Assembly (NCBI RefSeq): GCF_025847205.1
Contig: NZ_JAOYTH010000006.1
Location: 62,001 to 126,000, forward strand
Source of the DNA: Pararhizobium sp. YC-54
GTDB taxonomy: Bacteria; Pseudomonadota; Alphaproteobacteria; Rhizobiales; Rhizobiaceae
DNA length: 64,000 nucleotides
Reading direction: 5' to 3'
Below the pieces are notes generated by a model. It was not told where the DNA came from. It saw only the letters and a list, made by a program, of their open reading frames with translations, and searched no databases. Below, one piece after another: positions 38,823 through 47,569 of this stretch (positions are counted from its first letter, which is position 1; each line of letters begins with the position of its first letter). Position numbers and translations under genes: made by a program.

Positions 38823-39314
38823 TCAGGCAGCCGACGCAGGCGAAAACGTCATCGCCATTCCGTTGATGCAATGACGCATGCCGGTCGGCTGCGGACCGTC
38901 GTCGAAAATATGGCCGAGATGCCCGCCGCAACGGCTGCAGTGACATTCGGTACGGGTAATGAACAGCGACGTGTCTTCACGCGTGCCCACAGCCTTCGGC
39001 AGCGCCTCCCAGAAGCTCGGCCAGCCCGTGCCGCTATCATATTTCGCCTCTGACGAATAGACCGGCAGATCGCAGCCGGCGCAGTGGAAGATGCCCTTGC
39101 GCTTTTCGGTGTTGAGGGCGCTGGTGAATGGCCGTTCCGTGTCCTCGTGGCGCAGGATCCTGTACTGCTCGTCGGTAAGGATGGCCTTCCATTCCGCATC
39201 GGTTTTCGTCACTTCGAAAGTCTCGGCGGCGATGGCCTCAGGCCTAAACCCGCGAAACGCCGCAGCAGCGGCAATGGCAACTCCGGAAAGAAGAAAAAAG
39301 CGTCGGCTTGTCAT
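38823..39314 (-). CDS. msrB: Peptide-methionine (R)-S-oxide reductase with Tat signal
   Basis: 163 residues. The N-terminus TSRRFFLLSGVAIAAAAAF is a twin-arginine signal, so the enzyme should act in the periplasm. Zinc cysteines lie in C78-A-G-C81 and C126-S-R-C129, and the catalytic Cys149 is in MRHCINGMAM. Reduces methionine-R-sulfoxide in oxidised proteins. The start at 39314 fits the signal peptide; the longer frame does not. Convergent with the DUF1269 gene with six bases between. Confidence 0.93.
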   Translation of the reverse strand: MTSRRFFLLSGVAIAAAAAFRGFRPEAIAAETFEVTKTDAEWKAILTDEQYRILRHEDTERPFTSALNTEKRKGIFHCAGCDLPVYSSEAKYDSGTGWPSFWEALPKAVGTREDTSLFITRTECHCSRCGGHLGHIFDDGPQPTGMRHCINGMAMTFSPASAA

Positions 39315-39434
39315 GGTGTTCTCCCGTCTGCCGAATGGCGTCGGCATTTCCCAGTCAAGCTAGTGCGGCGTTTGCCTTGCGGCAAAACAAATGCCGATCA
39401 ATCCCGCGTGAGCAACAGCTCGAATATAATATAA

Positions 39435-39467
39435 AAGGCCACCGGTGAGTGAAAGACCGGTGGCCTT
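39435..39467 (-). terminator. Terminator after the fasciclin gene
   Basis: A 12-base perfect stem AAGGCCACCGGT/ACCGGTGGCCTT with a nine-base loop, followed by TTTTAT on the minus strand. Confidence 0.85.
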
Positions 39468-39549
39468 GAGGCCGGAGGGGTCCCCGGCCCGGGGCCGAAA
39501 ATGCGTTGACGATGCATCCGGCCCCCAAGCCACAAGGGCGTGGATCAGA

Positions 39550-40107
39550 TCAAGACTTCGGCAGCAGGACCTTGTCGATCACATGGATGACGCCGTTCGA
39601 CTGCTTGACGTCGGCAATAGTGACTGTTGCGACGCCGCCGGTTTCATCGGTCAGGGTGATCTTGCCGCCGTCGGCTTTTGCCTTGAGCACGCAACCGCCA
39701 ACCGTCTTGACGTCGTGGGCACCGCCATCGTCTGCCACCATCTTGGAGATGGCATCGGACAGTGCATTGGCCGTTACGACATGGCAGGTCAGCACCTTGG
39801 TCAGCATCTCCTTGCTTTCAGGCTTCAGCAGCGTATCGACAGTGCCGGCCGGCAAGGCTGCGAATGCTTCGTTGGTCGGGGCAAAGACTGTGAACGGTCC
39901 GGCCCCCTGAAGCGTTTCGACGAGACCGGCAGCCTTGACGGCGGCGACCAGCGTCGTGTGATCCTTGGAATTGACGGCGTTCTCGACGATATTCTTGTTG
40001 TCATACATCGGCGCGCCACCGACCATCGGATTTTCAGCGTGAGCGGCGAAGGTGCCTGCAGTCAGTATCGAAGCAACGGTGACTGTGCGCAGCATGGACG
40101 TGAACAT
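39550..40107 (-). CDS. Secreted fasciclin-domain protein
   Basis: 185 residues. Signal peptide to about residue 24 (AHA/EN), then one FAS1 domain with H1 box GPFTVFAPTNEAFAALP and H2 box NGVIHVIDKVLLP. FAS1 domains mediate adhesion. GGAAGGA precedes the ATG. It lies downstream of, and on the same strand as, an ECF sigma/anti-sigma pair, a pairing also known from mycobacteria (sigK-rskA with mpt70/mpt83), which suggests control by that sigma factor. Confidence 0.92.
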   Translation of the reverse strand: MFTSMLRTVTVASILTAGTFAAHAENPMVGGAPMYDNKNIVENAVNSKDHTTLVAAVKAAGLVETLQGAGPFTVFAPTNEAFAALPAGTVDTLLKPESKEMLTKVLTCHVVTANALSDAISKMVADDGGAHDVKTVGGCVLKAKADGGKITLTDETGGVATVTIADVKQSNGVIHVIDKVLLPKS

Positions 40108-40177
40108 TTCTATTCCTTCCTGTTGATCTCGCGGACCCGCGAAGGCGGGCCTCTCCCAATTTTCTGGAATTCATGTT

Positions 40178-40189
40178 CTCTGCGCAGAG
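40178..40189. promoter_or_regulatory. Palindrome in the fasciclin upstream region
   Basis: CTCTGCGCAGAG is a 12-base perfect palindrome 71 bases before the fasciclin start. The 13-mer TTCTCTGCGCAGA around it recurs in the frcB/ROK control region (12874-12886). A role is unknown. Confidence 0.3.
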
Positions 40190-40293
40190 GACAAAGCAAG
40201 GAACGGCAGGGGCAGAGAAAGAGTTTCAGGAAAAATACGAATTCTCCAAATATTTGATTTTTATGATTTTATGACAATCCATCGATCGATAAA

Positions 40294-40325
40294 AAAATGC
40301 TGCGCTCTTTCGTGCGCAGCATTTT
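40294..40325 (-). terminator. Terminator after the anti-sigma gene
   Basis: A 12-base perfect stem AAAATGCTGCGC/GCGCAGCATTTT, eight-base loop, followed on the minus strand by a T run. It separates the sigma/anti-sigma transcript from the fasciclin gene. Confidence 0.88.
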
Positions 40326-40360
40326 GTAAGTAAAGGCTAACGTTTTCGGCGATCGATTGC

Positions 40361-41083
40361 CTAAGGCTGGCGTGTCTTTCCGGCCGCGACCACAGGACCG
40401 GTCACCGTTCCCGTCGGCGATCCTCCAAACGGCTCGACACTGACAGCAAGCGTCACGCCTGCACCGAACTTCGAACGCAGTTCCAGCGGAATGATGATTT
40501 CGCCCTCGCCCGTCTGCGGCAGGATGCCGAGAGACTTGGCGGGGTTATCCCCCTCGATCAGCCACAGCTCCAGCGATTTGGCCTCGGCCTGCCTTGCAGC
40601 AACGGGCGTGATTTTCAGCGCGCCGTTGCCGGCATCGTATTGCGCAAGCAGGTTGATCGTCGCGCTGGCATCGCCGGTCAGTTCGGCCACCAGCGGCTTC
40701 GCCTGGTTGGTCGGCGTCAGCATGCCGGAGGAGAAGGTCACAACGGTCACAAGCCCCGCAACCGATGCCAATGTCAGCACGCGCCAGAGCGCCAGCGAGT
40801 TCCAGAACCCGTCCCTGGCGACGGCCGGTCTCGCCTGCTCGGCAAACAGCCGGCGCTCGATGGAGACCAGCGCCTGCGGTGGTGGCGCAATCGGCTCATA
40901 GGCATCGTCGAAGGAGGAAAGATTGTTCTGCCAGTGATTGACCATAGCGGCGAAGGCGCCGTCGAGCACCATGCGCGCCTCGACCTTCCGGCGGTCGTCG
41001 GCGGATAGGACACCCAGCACATACTCGCCCGCGATCACCTGGTCGCGGCGGGAATCTCCGCTTTCGGGGTTCTGTGTGGTCAT
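40361..41083 (-). CDS. RskA-like anti-sigma factor
   Basis: 240 residues. A cytoplasmic sigma-binding segment (VIAGEYVLGVLSADDRRKVE, ~16-36), one membrane helix (~98-118) and a periplasmic RskA domain ending in SVEPFGGSPTGTVTGPVVAAG. The ATG overlaps the sigma gene stop (ATGA), so the pair is coupled. It should hold the sigma factor inactive until cleaved or released by an extracytoplasmic signal. The longer frame upstream lies inside the sigma gene. Confidence 0.92.
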   Translation of the reverse strand: MTTQNPESGDSRRDQVIAGEYVLGVLSADDRRKVEARMVLDGAFAAMVNHWQNNLSSFDDAYEPIAPPPQALVSIERRLFAEQARPAVARDGFWNSLALWRVLTLASVAGLVTVVTFSSGMLTPTNQAKPLVAELTGDASATINLLAQYDAGNGALKITPVAARQAEAKSLELWLIEGDNPAKSLGILPQTGEGEIIIPLELRSKFGAGVTLAVSVEPFGGSPTGTVTGPVVAAGKTRQP

Positions 41084-41619
41084 CGCTCCATGCACTCTCT
41101 GAGTTTCAACAAACTGCGGCGCAGCCATGTTCGCATCGTATTCAGTGGAACGCCGAAAACCTCGGCCAGTTCCTCGTAGCTCAACCCCTCGACATAGGCC
41201 TTGCGCACGGCATCGGCGCGGTCTGCCTCGAGTTCGTTCATGCAATTGTCGATCCGGCGGCCCTCCGCCGCATTGATGGCGGTTTTTTCCGGGTCCGGCG
41301 CAGAATCTGCCAGATCATAAGCCTCGTCAATCGTGTTTGCCACCGGCTTTCGCGCCCGCAGATGATCGATCGCATGATTGCGCGCAATCACCAAAAGCCA
41401 TGACATCGGATGGGGGCCGCCGCTTACATACCGGTCCGCCCGCTGCCAGATCTTGATGTAGATTTCCTGCAGGGCTTCTTCCGCTTCCGCCCGGTCTTTC
41501 AGGATACGGACGCAAATGGCAAAAAGTTTCGGGCTGGTCTGGCTGTAGAGAGCGGAGAAGGCGGCGCGATCCTTCAGCGAAACCCTGCCGATCAGCGTGG
41601 AAATGTCGTCTATGGCCAT
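41080..41619 (-). CDS. ECF RNA polymerase sigma factor (SigK-like)
   Basis: 179 residues from the ATG at 41619 (GGAAAG upstream). Region 2 contains AEEALQEIYIKIWQRADRY and RNHAIDHLRAR; region 4 contains LSYEELAEVFGVPLNTMRTW. First gene of the sigma/anti-sigma operon. The paired RskA-type anti-sigma and the fasciclin gene place it with SigK-like ECF factors. No autoregulatory promoter could be pinned down by eye. Confidence 0.92.
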   Translation of the reverse strand: MAIDDISTLIGRVSLKDRAAFSALYSQTSPKLFAICVRILKDRAEAEEALQEIYIKIWQRADRYVSGGPHPMSWLLVIARNHAIDHLRARKPVANTIDEAYDLADSAPDPEKTAINAAEGRRIDNCMNELEADRADAVRKAYVEGLSYEELAEVFGVPLNTMRTWLRRSLLKLRECMER

Positions 41620-41805
41620 CGATCTTTCCGGTCCCCAGCCCGTCAGCGGCAAACATAGGGCAAACTCCGGGGATAAAAAGGGACACGCGTCAGATAAAAC
41701 CGGCGGCGGCCTGCGATGTCACACCGGCTTTATCTTTACCACGGATCATTCCCTCCACCGGGAACTTGCGCTAAACAGCACCCGGCTATTTTCAGAGGTG
41801 TTTCC

Positions 41806-42693
41806 ATGTCCGCATCCGAAAGCGAAATCCAGGCAAATCTTCTCGCCAAGGCGCTGCCCTATATGCAGCGCTACGAGAACAAGACGATCGTCGTCAAATA
41901 TGGCGGCCACGCCATGGGCAATGCCGAGCTTGGCAAGGCCTTTGCCGCGGATATCGCGCTTTTGAAGCAGTCCGGAGTCAATCCGATCGTCGTCCATGGC
42001 GGCGGCCCGCAGATTGGCGCGATGCTGACCAAGATGGGCATCGAATCAAAATTCGAAGGCGGCCTGCGCGTCACCGACCAGAAGACGGTCGAGATCGTCG
42101 AAATGGTGCTGGCCGGTTCGATCAACAAGGAAATCGTCGCGCTGATCAACCAGACCGGAGAATGGGCGATCGGGCTCTGCGGCAAGGACGGCAACATGGT
42201 GTTTGCCGAAAAGGCCAAGAAGACCATCAAGGACCCCGACAGCAACATCGAGCGTGTTCTCGACCTCGGTTTCGTCGGCGAGATCGTCGAGGTCGACCGC
42301 ACGCTGCTCGACCTGCTTGCGCGCTCCGAAATGATCCCGGTCATCGCCCCGGTTGCCCCCGGCCGCGACGGCGCGACCTACAACATCAATGCCGATACCT
42401 TCGCCGGCGCCATTGCCGGTGCGCTGAACGCCACCCGCCTGCTCTTCCTCACCGACGTTCCCGGCGTCCTCGACAAGAAGGGCGAACTGATCAAGGAACT
42501 CTCCGTCGCGGAAGCCTATGCGCTGATCAAGGACGGCACGATTTCCGGCGGCATGATCCCGAAGGTCGAGACCTGCATCGAGGCGCTTGCCCGTGGCGTC
42601 GAAGGCGTCGTCATCCTCAACGGCAAGACGGCACATTCGGTGCTGCTGGAAATCTTCACGGAGCATGGTGCAGGAACGCTGATTGTTCCGTAA
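41806..42693 (+). CDS. argB: Acetylglutamate kinase
   Basis: 295 residues. Phosphorylates N-acetylglutamate in arginine synthesis. Substrate and ATP loops [35 protein letters not shown] and [10 protein letters not shown] are all present. GAGG precedes the ATG at 41806; the upstream 30-codon extension is not supported. Confidence 0.96.
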   Translation: MSASESEIQANLLAKALPYMQRYENKTIVVKYGGHAMGNAELGKAFAADIALLKQSGVNPIVVHGGGPQIGAMLTKMGIESKFEGGLRVTDQKTVEIVEMVLAGSINKEIVALINQTGEWAIGLCGKDGNMVFAEKAKKTIKDPDSNIERVLDLGFVGEIVEVDRTLLDLLARSEMIPVIAPVAPGRDGATYNINADTFAGAIAGALNATRLLFLTDVPGVLDKKGELIKELSVAEAYALIKDGTISGGMIPKVETCIEALARGVEGVVILNGKTAHSVLLEIFTEHGAGTLIVP

Positions 42694-42758
42694 ACGGTAA
42701 CAAGCGGCGGTATTTGGTTTGGATCAGAGCGGCAGGCGCGGTCGAAATGATCCCGCTG

Positions 42759-42891
42759 CCATCGGGCTTGACCCGATGGATGTCGCAGGAATCCAGCCCC
42801 GCGACGTCCGTCGCGTGAGAGAAGTCTTTTCAGCGGCGCAGACGCGCCGCTGCTGGATCCCGCGCCACAAATCCTCGGGTTAAACCCGAGG
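42759..42891. repeat. Palindromic intergenic element after argB
   Basis: Three stem-loops in the 256-base gap: CCATCGGG/CCCGATGG (42759-42779), CAGCGGCGC/GCGCCGCTG (42831-42852) and CCTCGGGTT/AACCCGAGG (42873-42891). Looks like a mosaic rhizobial intergenic repeat related to that at 56404-56495. Confidence 0.7.
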
Positions 42892-42949
42892 AGAGGATGA
42901 TGGGAGGGTGAGTTTCGCCGCTCCCAAAACCTATGTAGCTGGCCCCACA

Positions 42950-43720
42950 TCAGCGTCCTTGATAAACCCCGCTCGCCTCACCCTTCAGCCACTCGATCAT
43001 CGCCCGGTACGGCCCCGGCCCGTAGCTGACGCGCGCAACGCCAAGCCCGGCCAGCGTCTTCACATCAGCCATGCCCGGCCGCATCATGACATTGACCGGC
43101 AACGAAACCGCCTCGCAGACCCGGCCGATCAGATCCGGGTTCGCCAATCCCGGCACGAAGAAGCCGCTGGCACCAGCCTCGCCATACGCTGCCGCCCGCT
43201 CGATCGCCTCATCCACCAGCGGCGCGTGCCGCACGGGATCGGAGAGCTTCAGGAACAGATCGGTACGGGCATTGATGAAGAACGGAATGCCCTTTTCATC
43301 GGCCATCGCCCGGATCGCCTTGATCCGCGCCGCTTGCGCCTCGATCGTATGCAGTCCGCTGCCGCCGACCACCTGATCCTCGAAATTGATGCCGACCGCG
43401 CCAGCATCGATCACCCGGCCGGCGTTGAGCGCTGCATCTTCCGCGCCGTCGGCATAGCCGCCTTCGAAATCGATCGTCACCGGCAAGTCGGTCGCGGTCA
43501 CGATGCTGCGGGCAATGTCGACGAGTTGCAAAAGCGGGATTTCCTGTCCGTCGCCATAGCCATTGGCGGCGGCCACCGACCAGCTTCCGGTCGCCAGCGC
43601 CTTGGCCCCTGCCCCGGCAACGGCCTTGGCACTGCCGGCGTCCCAGATGTTATAGAGCACCACCGGATCGCCCTTGCGATGCAGGTCGGTAAACGCCTTT
43701 GCCTTGTCCGTCTGGTTCAT
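42950..43720 (-). CDS. Isocitrate lyase/PEP mutase family protein
   Basis: 256 residues from the ATG at 43720 (GGAAAG upstream). A TIM barrel with the family metal and substrate segments NIWDAGSAKAV, TIDFEGGYAD, INFEDQ and FFINARTD. It lacks the KKCGH lyase motif, so it is not isocitrate lyase; activity on a phosphonate or oxaloacetate-like acid is possible but unproven. Confidence 0.85.
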   Translation of the reverse strand: MNQTDKAKAFTDLHRKGDPVVLYNIWDAGSAKAVAGAGAKALATGSWSVAAANGYGDGQEIPLLQLVDIARSIVTATDLPVTIDFEGGYADGAEDAALNAGRVIDAGAVGINFEDQVVGGSGLHTIEAQAARIKAIRAMADEKGIPFFINARTDLFLKLSDPVRHAPLVDEAIERAAAYGEAGASGFFVPGLANPDLIGRVCEAVSLPVNVMMRPGMADVKTLAGLGVARVSYGPGPYRAMIEWLKGEASGVYQGR

Positions 43721-43841
43721 CGTCTTTCCTCCGAAAACAATTCCAGTAGACTTCATGCCTCAACGCCACTGCCGGCGCCAGATACGGCCGTCCGATTTCG
43801 CGGATCTGTTGGGGTTCGTGCCTCGCACCATAAATGAGGCT

Positions 43842-44756
43842 CTACATCACCAGCAGCATCACCACGCCAAGCACGATCAGCAGGCAGCCGATCACCTCCA
43901 GCCTGTTGATCCATTCGCGGAAGATGAACACGGCCGACGCGAAGGTGAACAGCATTTCCACCTGCGCCACCACCTTGACGATCGCCGCCTGCTGCAGCGT
44001 CATCGCCATGAACCAGCCGAACGAGGCCGACGCGCCGGCAAACCCGACCAGCAGGCCCGGCCGCCAGGCGGCGATCACGCGCTTCAATTCCGCCGGCTCG
44101 CGGATCAGGATCCAGGCAAGCATCGTCACGGTCTGCAACAGGATGACGAAGCCAAGCGTGAAACTCGCCTGCATGACGAAATCCGGCTCGGGCAGGCTCG
44201 GCGCCAGTGCCAGCGACGCGGACCGGTAAGACACCGCCGACAGGCCGAAGAACGTGCCGGACAGCAGCCCTATTCCCGCCGTTCGGGTGAAAACCGATGT
44301 CACCAGCGATCTGACGCTGAGCGGCGTGCGCGCCACCGAGATGATCATCACCCCGACGACGGAAATGGCGATAGCGACCAGCGTTCCCCTGCTTGCCGCC
44401 TCGCCAAGAAAGATCAGCCCGAACAATGCCGCCTGCGCCGGCTCGGTGCGCGAATAGGCCGTTCCGACGGCGAAGTTGCGGAAGGAAAACAGGTGCACGA
44501 GAAGGAAGGTCGCAGCGATCTGCGACAGCCCGCCGACCACCGCCCAGAGAAAGAAATGTCCATCTGGAACCGGCAGCGGCCGGTCGAAACCGCGCCAGAG
44601 AATGGTGAGATAAAACAACGCGAACGGCACGCCATAACCGAAGCGCACGAAGGTCGCTCCGGTCGTGCCCATGACGCCCTTCAGGTGTTTTTGCATGGCG
44701 GAGCGGATGTTCTGCAGGAAGGCAGCCGCGATGGTAATGACGATCCAGGTTTGCAT
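43842..44756 (-). CDS. EamA/DMT-family transporter
   Basis: 304 residues with about ten membrane helices in two repeats, for example VGGLSQIAATFLLVHLFSF and EPAQAALFGLIFLGEAASRG. An inner-membrane carrier of unknown substrate. Followed by the PEP mutase family gene on the same strand after 121 bases. Not closely similar to the other DMT protein at 36519. Confidence 0.85.
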   Translation of the reverse strand: MQTWIVITIAAAFLQNIRSAMQKHLKGVMGTTGATFVRFGYGVPFALFYLTILWRGFDRPLPVPDGHFFLWAVVGGLSQIAATFLLVHLFSFRNFAVGTAYSRTEPAQAALFGLIFLGEAASRGTLVAIAISVVGVMIISVARTPLSVRSLVTSVFTRTAGIGLLSGTFFGLSAVSYRSASLALAPSLPEPDFVMQASFTLGFVILLQTVTMLAWILIREPAELKRVIAAWRPGLLVGFAGASASFGWFMAMTLQQAAIVKVVAQVEMLFTFASAVFIFREWINRLEVIGCLLIVLGVVMLLVM

Positions 44757-44815
44757 GATTGCGGGCTAGCATGCGGGCCCAGCCATTGCCAGTCTGGCGG
44801 CTCGCGAAAGACGTT

Positions 44816-45607
44816 TCAGACCGGCTTTTCCTGAGCCTCCGGCGGCGGCGCAGTCAGGCGGAATGTCAGCCGCGGCACCTCTTCCTCGGTCTTCTTCACA
44901 CGTTGATCGTAATCAGGCGAAACGGTGCCCAGCACGCGATCCCAGAAGGAGAAATAGTTGCCGTAATTATAGCGGAATCCCGAATGGTGCTGGTCATGGA
45001 ACGTCGTGCACAGCATCGGGGACGGGTAGCGCGCTGTCGAGGAGGCAAAATATTCGAATCCGCAATGACCGAACATGCCGTTGAAGTGCTCGAACACTCT
45101 TTGTCCGATGAGGATGGCGGGCGGAAACGGCACCACGAAGACGATGACTGCCGAAAAACCCTGTAGCAGAAAATTGTCCAGAACATCTTCCGAATAGGTG
45201 CTCCAGATCGTCGGTGCGACCGTTTTATGATGAAGTGCGTGGAGCGGGTAAAGCCACTTCGTATGCAGCAGCCGATGCATGAAATAGAACCAGGTGTCGT
45301 AAAGGAACATGCACAGGATAAAGAGCGGCACGGCCGCCCACCAGTTGAAGGCCCAGGGCGCAAGCGCCCAGCCCTTTTGCTGGGCATAGAGACCGATCGT
45401 CACCGGCAGACAGGCGCTGAACATCGACGCCAGGCTCTGGCGGATTTCCGCCTTGCGGCGTTTGCCGGAGCCGCGTCCCTTCTGGATTTTCCGCTCCGGA
45501 TTGCGGTCGTTGACCCAGGTCAGGCCGCAGCCGAAGGCGAAATAGGTAACGACCGTCGTGGCGTAGAATCCGAATAGAAATGAAAGGTAGAAGAATTCAT
45601 CCGACAT
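44816..45607 (-). CDS. Fatty acid hydroxylase/sterol desaturase family membrane protein
   Basis: 263 residues with four to five hydrophobic stretches and the di-iron histidine clusters HRLLH, HALHH and HDQHH. Likely inserts oxygen or a double bond into a lipid; candidates are carotenoid, fatty acid or hopanoid-type substrates. No lipid genes adjoin it, so the substrate remains open. Confidence 0.88.
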   Translation of the reverse strand: MSDEFFYLSFLFGFYATTVVTYFAFGCGLTWVNDRNPERKIQKGRGSGKRRKAEIRQSLASMFSACLPVTIGLYAQQKGWALAPWAFNWWAAVPLFILCMFLYDTWFYFMHRLLHTKWLYPLHALHHKTVAPTIWSTYSEDVLDNFLLQGFSAVIVFVVPFPPAILIGQRVFEHFNGMFGHCGFEYFASSTARYPSPMLCTTFHDQHHSGFRYNYGNYFSFWDRVLGTVSPDYDQRVKKTEEEVPRLTFRLTAPPPEAQEKPV

Positions 45608-45767
45608 CGGCTAGCAGCTCCCGAGCCAAAACCGTCGCCGACGAACGTGCCACATCCTTTTGGCAAGTCAAAGTGGAAATGCCCGCAGGTCCATTAAGCC
45701 CGTTTCCTCGCCGCTATTGCCATGCCATAAGGCCCATGGCCGACAGGCTTTGATCCGGGAGACTCCG

Positions 45768-46493
45768 ATGCCCGACCTGCATTATGAAGAGCCATCGCTG
45801 GCGGAACTCTACGATCTCGACAGTGGCTGGTCGATCGACCGGGATTTCTATCTGGCGCTGGCCGGCGATGAGCCCAGACATGTTCTCGATCTCGGCTGCG
45901 GCACCGGGCTGCTCTGTGATGCCTATGCCGCCTTAGGCCACGCGGTCACCGGCGTCGACCCCGCCAAAGCCATGCTCGATATCGCCCGGCAAAAGCCCAA
46001 CGGCGCATGGATCGAATGGGTGCAATCTTCAGCGCAGGATTTCCGTTCGCCCAAACGATTCGACCTGATCATCATGACCGGCCACGCCTTCCAGGTCTTT
46101 CTCGAAGACGATGATATCCTTGCGGCCCTGGCAACGATGCGCCAGCATCTTGCGCCGGGCGGCGTGATCGCGTTTGAAAGCCGCAACCCCGCCATCGACT
46201 GGCCGGCCCGCTGGAACCGGGATGCCGATCTTGAAGCCGATGGACAAACCATCCGCCAGTCGCGCCGGGTCTCACATATGGCCAACCGCCGCATAGCCTT
46301 CGATACCCGTTATGCGATGGCCGGCCGCACACTCGTCTCCTCCAGTGAGCTACTCTTCCTGCCGCGGGCGGAGATCGAAGACCGCCTGACGGCTTCCGAC
46401 TTGCGGGCCGAAGCCGTTTACGGCGGCTGGCTGTTGGAGCCGTTCGACGAAGCCTCCTCCGAGGAAATCGTCTTCATCGTCAGGGCGGCCTGA
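45768..46493 (+). CDS. Class I SAM-dependent methyltransferase
   Basis: 241 residues from the ATG at 45768 (GGGAGA upstream). SAM-binding motif I VLDLGCGTGLLCD, motif II GVDPAKAML and a later HLAPGGVIAFE strand. The acceptor is unknown. Followed by a nucleotidase gene 55 bases downstream. Confidence 0.85.
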   Translation: MPDLHYEEPSLAELYDLDSGWSIDRDFYLALAGDEPRHVLDLGCGTGLLCDAYAALGHAVTGVDPAKAMLDIARQKPNGAWIEWVQSSAQDFRSPKRFDLIIMTGHAFQVFLEDDDILAALATMRQHLAPGGVIAFESRNPAIDWPARWNRDADLEADGQTIRQSRRVSHMANRRIAFDTRYAMAGRTLVSSSELLFLPRAEIEDRLTASDLRAEAVYGGWLLEPFDEASSEEIVFIVRAA

Positions 46494-46548
46494 CCGGCGC
46501 GACATATTTCCCATTTGCGTCCGCCGCGACCCATGGCATAACGCGCCC

Positions 46549-47262
46549 ATGACACAGCTCGACCGCCTGCCGACCAAAGCCGATTTCGCCCATGTCACCG
46601 ACTGGGTGTTCGACCTCGACAACACGCTCTATCCGCATCACGTCAATCTGTTCTCGCAGATCGACCGCAACATGACGGCCTATGTTGCAGCCCTTTTGAC
46701 GCTGGACCCGGTTGCGGCCAAGGCGCTGCAGAAGGAATATTACCGCGATCACGGCACCACGCTGCAGGGCCTGATGATCCATCACGGCATCGATCCCAAC
46801 GATTTCCTGCAGAAGGCGCATGCGATCGACTATTCCGTCGTTCCGGCCGATCCGGCGCTTGGCGAGGCGATCAAGGCGCTGCCGGGCCGCAAGTTCATCT
46901 TCACCAATGGCAGCGTCAAGCACGCCGAGATGACGGCGCGGGCGCTTGGCATCCTCGATCATTTCGACGACATTTTCGATATCGTCGCCGCCGAATATGT
47001 GCCGAAGCCAGCCGGCGATACCTATCACAAGTTCATGAGCCTGCACCGGGTCGACACCAGACACGCCGCCATGTTCGAGGACCTGCCGCGCAATCTGGTC
47101 GTGCCGAAGATGCTTGGCATGAAGACCGTTCTGCTGGTGCCGCGCAATTTCGAATATGAGTTTGCCGAAGCCTGGGAAAAGACCGAGGATGGCGATGCCC
47201 AGGTCGATTACGTCACCGAAGACCTGACGGGTTTCCTCAGACGGCTTGTATCAGAAGGTTGA
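46549..47262 (+). CDS. HAD-family pyrimidine 5'-nucleotidase
   Basis: 237 residues. HAD motifs: DLDNTLYP (nucleophile and acid aspartates), TNG, the lysine in YVPKPAGDTYHKF, and FEDLPRN. This pattern with the helical cap following motif I matches the bacterial/plant pyrimidine 5'-nucleotidase group. Likely salvages or detoxifies nucleoside monophosphates. Confidence 0.87.
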   Translation: MTQLDRLPTKADFAHVTDWVFDLDNTLYPHHVNLFSQIDRNMTAYVAALLTLDPVAAKALQKEYYRDHGTTLQGLMIHHGIDPNDFLQKAHAIDYSVVPADPALGEAIKALPGRKFIFTNGSVKHAEMTARALGILDHFDDIFDIVAAEYVPKPAGDTYHKFMSLHRVDTRHAAMFEDLPRNLVVPKMLGMKTVLLVPRNFEYEFAEAWEKTEDGDAQVDYVTEDLTGFLRRLVSEG

Positions 47263-47372
47263 CGTTCCGGGTCGGAAACACAGTTTCGACCCGGAAAATC
47301 CCCTCTTCTATCGGCCATCTCCTCCTCAAGGGGCAGGGCTATCACATATGGATCGAAGGCAGCCACTGCAGT

Positions 47373-47508
47373 CTCCCTCTTCTCCCCAGCGGGGAGAAGT
47401 GCCGAGCGTATGCGAGGCGATGAGGGGGATGTTTCGGCAAACTCGGAGCGACCCATCCCCTCATCCGGCCCTGCGGGCCACCTTCTCCCCAGCGGGGAGA
47501 AGAGGGAG
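47373..47508. repeat. RIME-like palindromic element
   Basis: In the 307-base gene-free gap, two copies of CTTCTCCCCAGCGGGGAGAA, each itself a hairpin, sit at 47379-47399 and 47482-47502 and form the ends of a larger inverted repeat with flanks CTCC and GGAG. The layout matches Rhizobium-specific intergenic mosaic elements. The remainder of the gap shows only CT-rich sequence. Confidence 0.8.
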
Positions 47509-47569
47509 CGAGCCGCGCGTCCATATGCGTTAGCCCTCCCCCTTGTTGGGAGGAGTTGGGGAGAGGTCT

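Noticed and set aside
43674..44834. 386-codon plus-strand frame opposite the second DMT transporter
   Set aside because: His/Arg/Gln-rich antisense of a membrane protein gene; no domain.
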